Notes under the pieces: model-generated | What the model saw: the letters and a program-made list of their open reading frames with translations, nothing else | Database searches by the model: none | Told to the model about the DNA's origin: nothing | Shown here: piece after piece, positions 1 to 8,093 of the stretch | Position numbering within the stretch: position 1 is the stretch's first letter | Layout: every line of letters starts with the position of its first letter | Translations under genes and position numbers: made by a program | DNA from: JACTMZ01 sp044359955 | GTDB taxonomy: Bacteria; Verrucomicrobiota; Verrucomicrobiia; Chthoniobacterales; JACTMZ01 | Length of the DNA: 25,603 nt | Assembly (NCBI GenBank): GCA_044359955.1 | Contig: JBIKLF010000030.1 | Span: 1-25,603 of the forward strand | Reading direction: 5' to 3'

Positions 1-341
1 ACGGCCAGCTCGCACTCGTAGTCCACCTCATGGCTGGCGGCCTTCACCGGGATTTCGATCGCATCCCCCGGGCCGGCCACGGTGTTGATCCCCTTGGTGA
101 AGAGCACGGGACGCTCGGGCGCCTTCATGCCCGATTCCTCGGCATGACGACGGTAGTTCAACCCGATGCAGAGAATCTGACTGGGTTGGAGCGGGGCGAG
201 GAGCCTGGCAACTTGGGCGGCCTCGCCGGTTTCGCGGAGTCCGCCGTAAAGGTCCCCGTCGCAGCGCAAGGCGGAGCCGTCGGGTTTCTGCGAGCCGAAA
301 TGAACGGCTCCCTGTGGGTCTTGGTATCGGATGATGTGCAT
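1..341 (-). CDS. FAH-family hydrolase, N-terminal part (C-terminus beyond window)
   Basis: The first 113 residues of a fumarylacetoacetate-hydrolase family enzyme are visible, reading leftwards off the window. Seen: the family's entry motif ILCIGLNYRRHAEE, then PVLFTKG, the GPGDAIEIP segment, and VDYECELAV, whose paired acidic residues (ExE) are the start of the divalent-metal site. It begins at the ATG 10 bases after the upstream SDR stop. FAH-family members cleave C-C bonds of beta-diketo acids. Because the same operon has two SDRs, an SMP-30 lactonase and a lactate/glycolate oxidase, I infer a 2,4-diketo-3-deoxy-L-fuconate (or -rhamnonate) hydrolase giving pyruvate and lactate. Other acylpyruvate hydrolases of the family cannot be excluded from this fragment. 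Confidence 0.85.
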   Translation of the reverse strand, partial: MHIIRYQDPQGAVHFGSQKPDGSALRCDGDLYGGLRETGEAAQVARLLAPLQPSQILCIGLNYRRHAEESGMKAPERPVLFTKGINTVAGPGDAIEIPVKAASHEVDYECELA

Positions 342-351
342 AGATTGTGGT

Positions 352-1140
352 TCAGTAAGTGGCGCGGCCGCCGGAAAGGTCGAAGGTGAACGCGGTGGTG
401 AAAGATGCTTCCGGCGAAACAATGAACTCCGCCAGCGCCGCGATTTCGTCGACTGTGCCGCAGCGACCCATCGGAATTTTGTCGGTCATGTATTTCACCT
501 GTTCCGGAGGCATCTTGGCCACCATCTCGGTGAAGATCACCGCCGGAGCGACCGCATTCACGGTGATTCCGGTCTGCGCGTATTCTTTGCCCTGCACCTT
601 GGTCATGCCGATGACCGCCGCTTTGGATGTGGAGTAGGCCAGCATGCCGGCATTGCCCTCCTTCCCCGAGATCGAAGCGAAATGCAGGACCCGACCGTAA
701 TGGCGCCGCAGCATGTGGGGAACAACGGCTTGGAAGGTGTGGAGACAACCGCTGACATTGACCCTCATGACGCGCTCGAAATCCGCGAGGTCGACTTCGT
801 GGCTCTTGATGTTGGTGCGTCCGGTGATGCCGGCGCAATTGACGAGGATGTCGAGGCGCCCCGTCTTGGCTGCCGCCTCATCCACAGCGCTCTTCACCGC
901 AAGGGGGTCGGTCACATCGGCCTGCGTCACAATCGTCTCCACGCCAAGAGAGGCCGCGGCACGCTCCAGCGCCGCGGCGTTGGCATCGAGAAGCACGAGC
1001 CGGACCCCGCGGGAAGCGAGGCGCTTGGCCACGGCCAAGCCGAGCCCGTCGGCGCCGCCGGTGATCACTGCGCATTGTCCGGACCATCCAGATGAATCAG
1101 ATTCAGGTGTATGTGTCATAAGGTCGGTTGGTTTTTTCAT
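352..1140 (-). CDS. SDR-family dehydrogenase, probable 2-keto-3-deoxy-sugar-acid dehydrogenase
   Basis: Classical short-chain dehydrogenase/reductase of 262 residues. Seen: the dinucleotide-binding TGGADGLG at 27-34, an acidic residue after beta-2 (LLD, 50-52) that favours NAD over NADP, NCAG at 101-104, and catalytic S156, Y169 and K173 (YSTSK). The C-terminus ends in FDLSGGRATY, typical of sugar-acid SDRs. It lies 10 bases upstream of the FAH-family gene. In the non-phosphorylating L-fucose/L-rhamnose route this position would suit the dehydrogenase that oxidises the 2-keto-3-deoxy acid at C4 before hydrolysis. The substrate is inferred from context only. Neither ATG (position 1140, or codon 8) has a clear ribosome-binding site; I kept the longer form. 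Confidence 0.85.
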   Translation of the reverse strand: MKKPTDLMTHTPESDSSGWSGQCAVITGGADGLGLAVAKRLASRGVRLVLLDANAAALERAAASLGVETIVTQADVTDPLAVKSAVDEAAAKTGRLDILVNCAGITGRTNIKSHEVDLADFERVMRVNVSGCLHTFQAVVPHMLRRHYGRVLHFASISGKEGNAGMLAYSTSKAAVIGMTKVQGKEYAQTGITVNAVAPAVIFTEMVAKMPPEQVKYMTDKIPMGRCGTVDEIAALAEFIVSPEASFTTAFTFDLSGGRATY

Positions 1141-1224
1141 GGCTATGGGTTTTCGGTGTTATGAAGAAGCTCGGATCCCTGACGGGGACCGAGGTAAGGT
1201 GAAATAGGTGGTGGTGGAGGAAGC

Positions 1225-2067
1225 TCATAGGGAGTGGGTCAAGAGGCTTCCGGAAAGCGGGGCGGCGGCCAGCGACAGCTCGTCCAAACCGAGCCGCGAG
1301 GTGGTGATGTAAAGTGTGCCGCCGGGACCAAGACAGCACGATGAGGTGTGAGGACAGTCGGTCGGAATTTTCTCCAGCATGGCTCCGGTCCGCGGATCCC
1401 AGCGGCAGACACAGCCCGCACCCCAGTGGGCCACCCAGATCGTGTCGTCCGGCGCCACGCACATACCGTCGGGAACTCCGAGATCCTCCGGCACGCGAAC
1501 CACCGTCCGGCGGTTGGTGATGGTGGAATCTGCCGGGTTGAAGTCGAAAGCCCAGACCTCCCGCGTGGGCGAGTCGATGAAAAACATGGTGCGGGCATCG
1601 GCCGTCCATCCCATCCCGTTGGCAATGGTCAAGCCCTCGAGCACCGGCACCAACCGCTCGCCGTCCAGCCGGTAGAGCGCACCCGCCCCGGGCACCGAGC
1701 CGCCGGCAGCCATGGTGCCGATCCAGAACCGTCCCCCGGGGTCGAGTTTTCCATCGTTGCAACGGTTGCCGGGCTTTTGCGGTTCCACCTCGCAGACCGT
1801 GGCCGTGACCGCCCCGCTCGACCAATCGACCCACGCGATCCTCTTCGCGAACGCGACAAGCAGACGCCCGTCGGCAAAAGGCGCCACGGCGCACACCGGC
1901 TCGGGGAAAGTCCGTGTCGCGACTGTTCCTTCGGCCGGGTCGAGGGCGTGCAGTTTGCCCCCGGTCAAGTCCACCCAGAACAAGCGCCCCGAGGCTTGGT
2001 CCCACACCGGACCCTCACCGTGCGCCGCCACGACGCCGGGGCAAAGAGGTGCTGCTTGGTGTTTCAT
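1225..2067 (-). CDS. SMP-30/gluconolactonase-family sugar lactonase
   Basis: A 280-residue six-bladed beta-propeller lactonase. Seen: the EGPVW motif with E18, the NRCNDGK loop (N101, N104, D105), ANGMGW with N150, and VPDGM with D200. E18, N150 and D200 occupy the places of the divalent-metal ligands of SMP-30 (human E18, N154, D204), with almost the same spacing. Known family role: opening of aldonolactones to aldonic acids. Its start overlaps the stop of the upstream SDR by 4 bases (ATGA), so the two are probably translationally coupled: the SDR would make the lactone and this enzyme would open it. A gap of 84 bases to the next SDR gene holds no visible feature. Substrate inferred: L-fucono- or L-rhamnono-lactone. 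Confidence 0.9.
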   Translation of the reverse strand: MKHQAAPLCPGVVAAHGEGPVWDQASGRLFWVDLTGGKLHALDPAEGTVATRTFPEPVCAVAPFADGRLLVAFAKRIAWVDWSSGAVTATVCEVEPQKPGNRCNDGKLDPGGRFWIGTMAAGGSVPGAGALYRLDGERLVPVLEGLTIANGMGWTADARTMFFIDSPTREVWAFDFNPADSTITNRRTVVRVPEDLGVPDGMCVAPDDTIWVAHWGAGCVCRWDPRTGAMLEKIPTDCPHTSSCCLGPGGTLYITTSRLGLDELSLAAAPLSGSLLTHSL

Positions 2068-2900
2068 TTCGGCAACGTGTTGGCCAGGGCCTCCGAGGCG
2101 TTGATGTTCTTGGATGCGTAGGGCTCGCGGCTGACCAGCAGGCTGGTCATGCCGAGATCCGCGAAGATGTTGGCTCCCGTGATGCAGGAAGAATCATCCG
2201 AGAGGAGGAAGACGCAGCATTTGGCCACTTCGAGCGGCGTGATAAGACGTTGCCCGGGAATGTTGGCCTTCCAGTAATCGAGGCATTCCTTTTCGCTCGG
2301 GGCGGCCGCCACGATGTCTCGCCAGATTTCCGTCTCGCACAGTCCCGGGGAGAGGATGTTCACGCGGATGCCGAACCCGGCCAACTCCACCGCCGCCGCT
2401 TTGCTGAAACCCACCACGCCGCATTTCGCGGCGTCGTAAGGGGCGGCGCCGGCCAGCGAAGCATGGGTGTGCACGCTGGCAATCTGCACAATCGATCCTC
2501 CATGACCGGCACGATGCATCTGGCGGGCGCACAATTGGGTCAGGCGGAAGGCGCCGTTGAGGTCGACATCCAACACCCGTTGCCATTCACGCGGATCGAT
2601 TTCGAGAAACGGCTTCACGTAGTTGATCCCGGCGTTGTTGATCAACCCGTCGATACTTCCGAACACCTCGAGGGTTTTCGTGACCAAAGCTTCCAACTCT
2701 TCCGGACGAGCCATGTCGGCCTGCACCGGTTCGACGCATCCACCCGCGGCCCGGATCTTGTCCGCCACAGCTTGAAGCTCAACCAAAGACCGCGCCGTGA
2801 TCACAACCCGGGCGCCCTCGCGGGCGCATTCTTCGGCCATGGACACACCGAGTCCTTTGCTGGCGCCGGTGATGATGATGGTTTTGTTTGGCAGTTTCAT
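2064..2900 (-). CDS. SDR-family dehydrogenase, probable sugar 1-dehydrogenase
   Basis: A 278-residue SDR starting at MKLPNKT; the open frame extends upstream to 3020, but that part overlaps the preceding gene and does not look like protein. Seen: TGASKGLG at 11-18, NNAG at 88-91, catalytic S142, Y155 and K159. After beta-2 the sequence is TARS, with an arginine that would tolerate or favour NADP. It overlaps the lactonase start by 4 bases and lies 14 bases after the epimerase-like gene. Role inferred from the operon: oxidation of the free aldose at C1 to a lactone. It could equally be swapped in function with the other SDR of the cluster, since sequence alone does not settle SDR substrates. 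Confidence 0.85.
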   Translation of the reverse strand: MKLPNKTIIITGASKGLGVSMAEECAREGARVVITARSLVELQAVADKIRAAGGCVEPVQADMARPEELEALVTKTLEVFGSIDGLINNAGINYVKPFLEIDPREWQRVLDVDLNGAFRLTQLCARQMHRAGHGGSIVQIASVHTHASLAGAAPYDAAKCGVVGFSKAAAVELAGFGIRVNILSPGLCETEIWRDIVAAAPSEKECLDYWKANIPGQRLITPLEVAKCCVFLLSDDSSCITGANIFADLGMTSLLVSREPYASKNINASEALANTLPK

Positions 2901-2914
2901 GGGTCGGGATGGGT

Positions 2915-3877
2915 TCAGGTGGGCAGAAATTCGGAGAGCCATGCGGCGTACGCGGCATCGTCCAGCAGCATCAGCCGGGTGATGGCGGTCTCCGCGAGGC
3001 GCTGCGGGCCGGTGCCGCAAAAAATGGCGGGAGTGCGGTGCTCCAGCTCGCCGAAAGGACCGAAGGCACCGTCATCGCAATAGAACTGGAAGGCGTCCCC
3101 CTGGGTGTCGAGGGCGTGGAGCGGGGCATCGCAATAGCGCAAACCGGGATCGACCGGACAGGAACGGGCAAGAACGAGGGTACCCCCCTCCAGGGGGCGG
3201 ACATACGCCAAGCGGCCGGCGGCCCGGGAGGGTGCGATGCCAAGCTTGAAGGCTGCGGTCCCTCGCATCGCGATCTCCGTGTGGGAGGGATGCACCGCGA
3301 CTTCGCCGGGCGGCGTCGGGTTGAAATAGTCCCGCGGCGCGCCCGGGCCAACCGTCGGAATAATCATCCGCCCCCCCTGAGGCACCTGTAACAACGACCA
3401 GAAATCGACGGGCTGTCCCGGAGTGCCATCGAGAATTTCCATGGTTGTGCTGGTGACCAAGCCCACGCCGCCTGCGTTCCCGGCCATCATGACCGGATCA
3501 AGCAACTCCATCGAACGCTCGACGCGCAGCGACACAAAGGCGTCCCGGTGGGCGGAGCGAAGGGTGGCTTGCAGACTCGCCCGGAAGAAGCCTTCCCGTT
3601 CCTCTTCGACCGTCCAAAGGTCCGGATCGAGCGCCGCGGGAACCTTGTAGTGGGCGAAGTCCGGACTTCCGAGTCGTTGCCAGAACCAATCCGCCTCGGG
3701 TCCGAACCAAAGACGCTCGCCGCCCAGACACCAAGCAAAGGGCGGGGGTTCCGGCGACCACAGCGAGGAGTGGCCTCCGATTGTCATATCGAGCAAGCGG
3801 CAGCGTCCGAGCAAAACGCGGATGGTGCCGGTTTCCGTGCCCCATGTTCGGGGTGTTGGCATACTCGATTGATTCAT
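2915..3877 (-). CDS. Aldose-1-epimerase-like protein (DUF4380/DUF6786-like)
   Basis: A 320-residue protein that I do not recognise with certainty. The early segment GGHSSLWSPEPP followed by GGERLWFGPEADWFW, and the alternating beta-rich pattern without signal peptide or membrane segment, resemble the galactose-mutarotase-fold proteins of the DUF4380/DUF6786 kind often found in sugar clusters of Verrucomicrobiota and Planctomycetota. A mutarotase would fit an operon whose dehydrogenase needs one anomer of the sugar. It lies 10 bases after the glcF-like gene and 14 bases before the SDR gene, so it is inside the operon. The fold assignment is an impression from sequence style; the catalytic His/Glu pair of true mutarotases was not located. 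Confidence 0.5.
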   Translation of the reverse strand: MNQSSMPTPRTWGTETGTIRVLLGRCRLLDMTIGGHSSLWSPEPPPFAWCLGGERLWFGPEADWFWQRLGSPDFAHYKVPAALDPDLWTVEEEREGFFRASLQATLRSAHRDAFVSLRVERSMELLDPVMMAGNAGGVGLVTSTTMEILDGTPGQPVDFWSLLQVPQGGRMIIPTVGPGAPRDYFNPTPPGEVAVHPSHTEIAMRGTAAFKLGIAPSRAAGRLAYVRPLEGGTLVLARSCPVDPGLRYCDAPLHALDTQGDAFQFYCDDGAFGPFGELEHRTPAIFCGTGPQRLAETAITRLMLLDDAAYAAWLSEFLPT

Positions 3878-3887
3878 GATGCGGGGT

Positions 3888-5141
3888 TTATCGCCGGGAA
3901 GTGGACCTTCGCTCTTTTACTCCAAACCGACCACGGTTTGAGGGCACATGACTCTGGTTGCCTGGATCGAGCAACTGGATCACGTGGCGGACGTCGAAAG
4001 GTTTGCGGACCATGCCGCCCCAGCGCGCGGAATTCCACTGCATCATGCAGACGTGATTCGAGGTCGCGAGGATGACGGGGTCGCCTTCGGCCTCGTTGAG
4101 AAAGGCGGATTTCTTGGCGAGGATTTCCCGGGCGTTCTCTTTCTTCTGGATGTTGTAAATGCCGCCCGACCCGCAGCAGTCCTTGGCGCAAGGCGCGAAC
4201 TCCCAGCGGTAGCCGGTGGCGTCGAGCACGGATTCCGGGATGGTGCTGCGTTGTCCGTGAACCAAATGACAGGGGAGATCGACATAGACCCGCGCATTCC
4301 CCCCCCGAGGTTCGCGGGGCTTGACGCCGATCTCCCCCAAAAATCCGAGCACATCGCGCACCGGCAACTCCCCTTCCAGCGTTTTGCGCAGAGAGAGTCC
4401 GCAGCCCGCCGAATTGGCCACGGCGCAATCGACGCCGAGACCGTCGAAGGCCCGGCGGTTGACCTCGCGCAGCTTTTCCACGCCGTCGATCCCGGTGTGT
4501 TCCTGGAAAGCGCCGCAGCACCCCTGACCCCCGGGCACGACCACCTGAACATTGTTGGCGACGAGCACACGCACGGTGGCGAAGTTGATTTCGCGGAAAA
4601 GCGCTTCCATCAGACATCCGGTGAGCAGCGCCACACGCGGGCCGGTGGGACGGTGCCGCTCCATCAACTCTTTGGCATAGGCGGCCGTGGATTGAAAAAC
4701 CGGGGTGACGCCGGGAAAGACCAACGGGTGCGGGAGCAGGCCGACCGAGCGCAAGACGCGGGCGGGAAGCAAGGCGGTGTCGAAAAATTTCGTCCGGGCC
4801 ACCGCCGCCGCAGCCAACCGCAATTCGGGCTTCGGCAGCCACCGCCGTCCCGCCACATGGGCATGGCGGGTTTCTTCCAGGATGTGCCCGTAGGGCACGT
4901 TGGCCGGACACGCCGGTTCGCAAGCAAGGCAACCGACGCACTCGCTGGTGTAAAAGTCCGTCCACTTGTCCTGCGGAATCTTTCCCTCCGCCTCTTCGCG
5001 CCAGAGGCGCAGGCGCCCCCGGGGGGAGTTGTTCTCGTCCCCCGTGAGTTGATACGTCGGGCACACTTCGAGACAAAACCCGCAGTGCACGCAGCTGGAG
5101 AGCAAATCCTTGCCCATGATGGTGGGGGCCGTCGCACTCAT
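3888..5141 (-). CDS. glcF: Glycolate/lactate oxidase iron-sulfur subunit (GlcF-like)
   Basis: A 417-residue protein with two 4Fe-4S ferredoxin motifs near the N-terminus (C17, C20, C23, C27 in CVHCGFCLEVCP, then CVGCLACEPACP) and two CCG domains (CCGAFQEHTG and CCGSGGIYNI), the standard GlcF order. The start ATG at 5141 overlaps the glcE-like stop by 4 bases; the frame is open further upstream but only antisense-like text is found there. Known role: the membrane-associated electron-transfer subunit that passes electrons from the FAD subunits to the quinone pool. In this operon the substrate is inferred to be lactate released by the FAH-family hydrolase rather than photorespiratory glycolate. 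Confidence 0.92.
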   Translation of the reverse strand: MSATAPTIMGKDLLSSCVHCGFCLEVCPTYQLTGDENNSPRGRLRLWREEAEGKIPQDKWTDFYTSECVGCLACEPACPANVPYGHILEETRHAHVAGRRWLPKPELRLAAAAVARTKFFDTALLPARVLRSVGLLPHPLVFPGVTPVFQSTAAYAKELMERHRPTGPRVALLTGCLMEALFREINFATVRVLVANNVQVVVPGGQGCCGAFQEHTGIDGVEKLREVNRRAFDGLGVDCAVANSAGCGLSLRKTLEGELPVRDVLGFLGEIGVKPREPRGGNARVYVDLPCHLVHGQRSTIPESVLDATGYRWEFAPCAKDCCGSGGIYNIQKKENAREILAKKSAFLNEAEGDPVILATSNHVCMMQWNSARWGGMVRKPFDVRHVIQLLDPGNQSHVPSNRGRFGVKERRSTSRR

Positions 5142-6088
5142 GCAGCGGCCTCCCATTCCGCCACCAGACCCTGCACCCAGCGGCCTTCCTCGTCGTTGCC
5201 CACGGGCCGCACCGCATGGCGGCTGATCCAATCTCCGCCCGCCTGCTCCAGGCGGGTTGCGGTGCGGTGGACGATTGCCGCGACTGCGGCCACCGGATCG
5301 GCCGCGTTCTGCAAATGAACATGCACCACGCCGGGGTAACAAAGACCGGTGCAGCGGATTTCGCCGTGCGATGCCAGATCGCGGCACAAGGGGATCACTT
5401 GGTCGGGTGTCGTCTTGAGCGCCAGATCCGGCAGGCCATCGGGGGCCAGTTCCGATCCCAGCTTTTCGGTAATATTCAAAGCATGCTTCGCGGCCAAGGA
5501 CGCGAGGTGATCGGCGAAAACGGGCCACTCTACCGTAGGGCAATGCACCCCGACCCGCAATTGCGGGGCTTGGTCTTTGCCGGCCATCCAATCCACGGAG
5601 TCCAACCAATGCAGAAAGGGACCGTGGAGAATCTCCGCCACGGCTTGCTCCAGGGCGCGTTCTGGCCCGGCAAGGAGGAAAGCGCCATCACGATCGCAAA
5701 GCGGACGGAGACGAAGAACGTAATCCCTTGCCCGCCCGAAACGATCCCCCGAGCCGAGCAGAAACCGCAGCAGGTCGTAGCCGGTGGTCGATTTCACCAC
5801 GCGCTCCCCCACCCGGACCATGCGGCCATCGGGCAGTTCCCAATTCATGCCGGTGATGTTGTCGCAGAACGGCCCGAAGCGCGAAGAAGCCGGGGCGTGG
5901 TCACCCGCCGCAAGATTGGCGCGCAACGACTGCGTCGGGTCGAGCCACAGCGGAAAACGCAGGCTGTGCGGTTCAGCCAGCCGCGCCACCTCACTGGCCG
6001 TGGCCTCCGAGGAAACGCAAAGCACACCGTCCACTTCGTCGAGGAAGGGCTCGAACAAACGCTCGTGATCCAAGGCTGTGACCTTCAC
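5138..6088 (-). CDS. glcE: Glycolate/lactate oxidase FAD-binding subunit (GlcE-like)
   Basis: A 316-residue FAD_binding_4-type subunit. Seen: the segment after residue 60 with NITGMNWELPDG, then VKSTTGYDLLRFLLGS, which is the usual GlcE signature (invariant tGYDl and GS). No C-terminal FAD-oxidase domain is present, in agreement with GlcE being shorter than GlcD. It starts with GTG (6088), overlapping the glcD-like stop by 4 bases (GTGA), and its own stop overlaps the glcF-like start. The three subunits are therefore in the standard D-E-F order and tightly coupled. Substrate is inferred only from the neighbouring sugar genes. Confidence 0.88.
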   Translation of the reverse strand: MKVTALDHERLFEPFLDEVDGVLCVSSEATASEVARLAEPHSLRFPLWLDPTQSLRANLAAGDHAPASSRFGPFCDNITGMNWELPDGRMVRVGERVVKSTTGYDLLRFLLGSGDRFGRARDYVLRLRPLCDRDGAFLLAGPERALEQAVAEILHGPFLHWLDSVDWMAGKDQAPQLRVGVHCPTVEWPVFADHLASLAAKHALNITEKLGSELAPDGLPDLALKTTPDQVIPLCRDLASHGEIRCTGLCYPGVVHVHLQNAADPVAAVAAIVHRTATRLEQAGGDWISRHAVRPVGNDEEGRWVQGLVAEWEAAA

Positions 6089-7491
6089 GCGGCGAATCTC
6101 CTTTCCGGAAAAACCTTGAGCGGATTGAACTGCGAAGCACGGTCGAAGACCCGCGGCACCGCCTTTTGCATGCGCATGGAATCGGGACCGAAAACCAGCC
6201 CGACGTAGCCGGATTTGTCGTTGCCGATGCCGTGTTCGCCCGAGAGTGTGCCGCCCACGGCGACAACGCGTTCCATCAGCCGCGCGCTGATCGCTTCCAC
6301 TTTTTCGAGGTCCCCCGGACGCCGGGAGTCGAAGAGGAAATTCGGATGCAGGTTGCCATCGCCCGCATGCATCACCGTCACCGCGGACAGACCCGCCTTT
6401 GCCGCCTCTTCGTAAACCAAGGCCAGCACCTCCGCCAACGCGCGCTTGGGAATGACCGCATCCTGCACCAGAAAATCCGGACTCACCTGCCCGAGCAATC
6501 CGCCCTGCGCCTTGCGCGCCTTGAACAAGCCCGCGCGCACCACGGGATCATCGCTGAATTGCACATCGTTGCTCCCGGCCTCGCGGAGGATGGCGGCCAC
6601 CGATTCGACGCGGGCATCGACCAACGCCGCCGGGCCGTCGATTTCGACGACGAGGAGAAAGTGGTCTTGCGGCAACCCGACGGCCATCGGGCTCTTTTCC
6701 ACCATGGCCACCGAGGCGGGGTCCATCATTTCGATAGCCACGGGATAGGACGGGCTGCGCACCAATCCGTGAATGGCCCGCTCCGTCGATGGCAAATCCG
6801 GAAAGGTCGCGCGGAAAGTCCACGCCTTCTCGGGCCGCGGCGTCAGGCGCAGCCAGAACCGCGTGAAAGCCCCGAGCGTTCCCTCGGACCCGACCATGAA
6901 GCGCTTCCAATCCTCGCGCCATGGACCGCGACCGCCCGCCGGGCCACCGAAGCGCCGCAGCGTGCCGTCGAGCATGACCACTTCCACACCGAGCACGTAA
7001 TTGCCGGTCACGCCGTAGCGGAAGCAATGCGCACCGCCGGCATTCGAGGCCACGTTGCCCCCGATCGTGCAGACCGGACCGCTCGAGGGATCCGGCGGAT
7101 AATGCAGGCCCGAGGACTTCAGCGCTTCGTCGAGACTACTCAAGGTCACCCCGCATTCCAATTGGCACCACAGTCCCGCCGTGTTGATTTCACGGATGGC
7201 GCGCAACCGCGACGTGTGAATGATGGCCCCGCCCTGCGCCGCGACCGGTCCACCGGCCAGCGAGGTGCCGGCCCCGCGCAGGCAAATGGGAACACCGGCT
7301 TCATGCAGCACCCGCACGACCGAGGCCAGCTCCTCCGCATCGGACGGAATGACCACCAGATCCGGCGGGAAAGTCTTGTAGCCCAAACCATCCGCGTCAT
7401 AGCCGGCCAACTGCGCCACCGAATCAAGCAGACGTGCGCGCGGGGCGGCGGCACGGAGCAGCGGGCGGACGTCATGGGGGAGCTGGACCAC
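6085..7491 (-). CDS. glcD: FAD-linked 2-hydroxyacid oxidase subunit (GlcD-like)
   Basis: A 468-residue protein, the usual GlcD length. Seen: the FAD-binding RGAGTSLAGG at 72-81 and IGGNVASNAGG at 143-153, and in the C-terminal oxidase domain HAGDGNLHP at 375-383 and GEHGIG at 418-423. These are the hallmarks of the GlcD / D-lactate dehydrogenase group. It starts with GTG at 7491; a TTAGGA lies about 8 bases upstream as a possible ribosome site. It is the first gene of the eight-gene minus-strand operon, so the promoter should lie in 7492-7595, where a 20-base dyad is seen. Glycolate, D-lactate or L-lactate are all possible substrates; the cluster favours lactate. Confidence 0.92.
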   Translation of the reverse strand: MVQLPHDVRPLLRAAAPRARLLDSVAQLAGYDADGLGYKTFPPDLVVIPSDAEELASVVRVLHEAGVPICLRGAGTSLAGGPVAAQGGAIIHTSRLRAIREINTAGLWCQLECGVTLSSLDEALKSSGLHYPPDPSSGPVCTIGGNVASNAGGAHCFRYGVTGNYVLGVEVVMLDGTLRRFGGPAGGRGPWREDWKRFMVGSEGTLGAFTRFWLRLTPRPEKAWTFRATFPDLPSTERAIHGLVRSPSYPVAIEMMDPASVAMVEKSPMAVGLPQDHFLLVVEIDGPAALVDARVESVAAILREAGSNDVQFSDDPVVRAGLFKARKAQGGLLGQVSPDFLVQDAVIPKRALAEVLALVYEEAAKAGLSAVTVMHAGDGNLHPNFLFDSRRPGDLEKVEAISARLMERVVAVGGTLSGEHGIGNDKSGYVGLVFGPDSMRMQKAVPRVFDRASQFNPLKVFPERRFAA

Positions 7492-7520
7492 GGATTATTC
7501 CTAAGAAACCAGCCCCTTCA

Positions 7521-7540
7521 GGTCAATACCGATAATGACC
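7521..7540. promoter_or_regulatory. Dyad between glcD and the divergent winged-helix ORF, candidate operator
   Basis: GGTCA, 10 bases, TGACC: a 20-base imperfect palindrome (the inner TA steps continue the symmetry). It lies 30 bases upstream of the glcD start and 56 bases upstream of the ATG of the divergent ORF. GGT...ACC half sites are typical of GntR-family operators of lactate and glycolate genes (LldR, GlcC), and the divergent ORF has a GntR-like helix-turn-helix. Site function is inferred. Confidence 0.4.
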
Positions 7541-7881
7541 ATACACAGACGGATTTTTTTGCATCCCGGCGGGATTTTGTCCACGTTCGGAGCGAATGAC
7601 GTTGTTGCAAACATCTACGCTGGAGCAGGCCGCCCCGCTTTGGCAAGGGCTGAAGCGCAACGACGAGCTGCCCGGCGAGATGGCTATCGCCGTCCGCGCC
7701 AGTGTGGGTCGCACCGTGGTGCGGGGTCTGCTCCGCCATCTGGGCCGCCGCGGGTTTATTGCCCGCCGGGGAAGGAAGTGGGTCCTCAAGCGTCCGTTGC
7801 CGGCGCCACCGGAGGGTGGCATCGACCGGGCCCATGGACCGCGCAGCAAGAAGGATCACCAACCGACATTTCGTCGGCGGC

Positions 7882-7950
7882 AAAGTTGTTCACAATCGAC
7901 GGCTGGGCGGCGTCCTCCGACGCCCCCTCCGCCGACCGATGAACAACTTT
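7882..7950. repeat. 11-bp perfect inverted repeat with internal hairpin
   Basis: AAAGTTGTTCA at 7882-7892 is the exact reverse complement of TGAACAACTTT at 7940-7950, with 47 bases between. Inside lies a second hairpin, GGCGTC-CTCC-GACGCC (7909-7924). No T-run follows, so it is not a classical terminator. It falls in the non-protein-like part of the winged-helix ORF. Confidence 0.6.
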
Positions 7951-8010
7951 GGAAGGACTACCAGCGGCGCTCTATGAGCGTCGGTGCCTTTCCCTCTGGC
8001 AGGAATGATA

Positions 8011-8059
8011 GCCCCAGTTACTCCCAGCACACACCCGCCAATGCGCGGGTTCAGGGACT
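8011..8059. repeat. Direct repeat copy 1 (with conserved hairpin)
   Basis: This 49-base stretch starts GCCCCAGTTACTCCC and ends GGTTCAGGGACT. It recurs at 8398-8445 with a few differences. Both copies hold a stem ACCCGC/GCGGGT; the loop differs (CAATGC here, CGCGC in copy 2) while the stem is kept. The two copies bracket the structured element at 8094-8367. Confidence 0.75.
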
Positions 8060-8093
8060 CCCCACTAACTCAATGAGAGTTACTCTCTCGAAA

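Noticed and set aside
7551..7580. Rho-independent terminator (ATCCC-GGC-GGGAT then TTT)
   Set aside because: The stem is only 5 bp and it sits in the leader between divergent genes, where a terminator is not expected.
7935..7970. Sigma-factor-like phrase DEQLWKDYQRR in the tail of the winged-helix ORF
   Set aside because: Only about 11 residues resemble the start of FliA-type sigma factors and nothing follows in any frame; probably chance within an inverted repeat.
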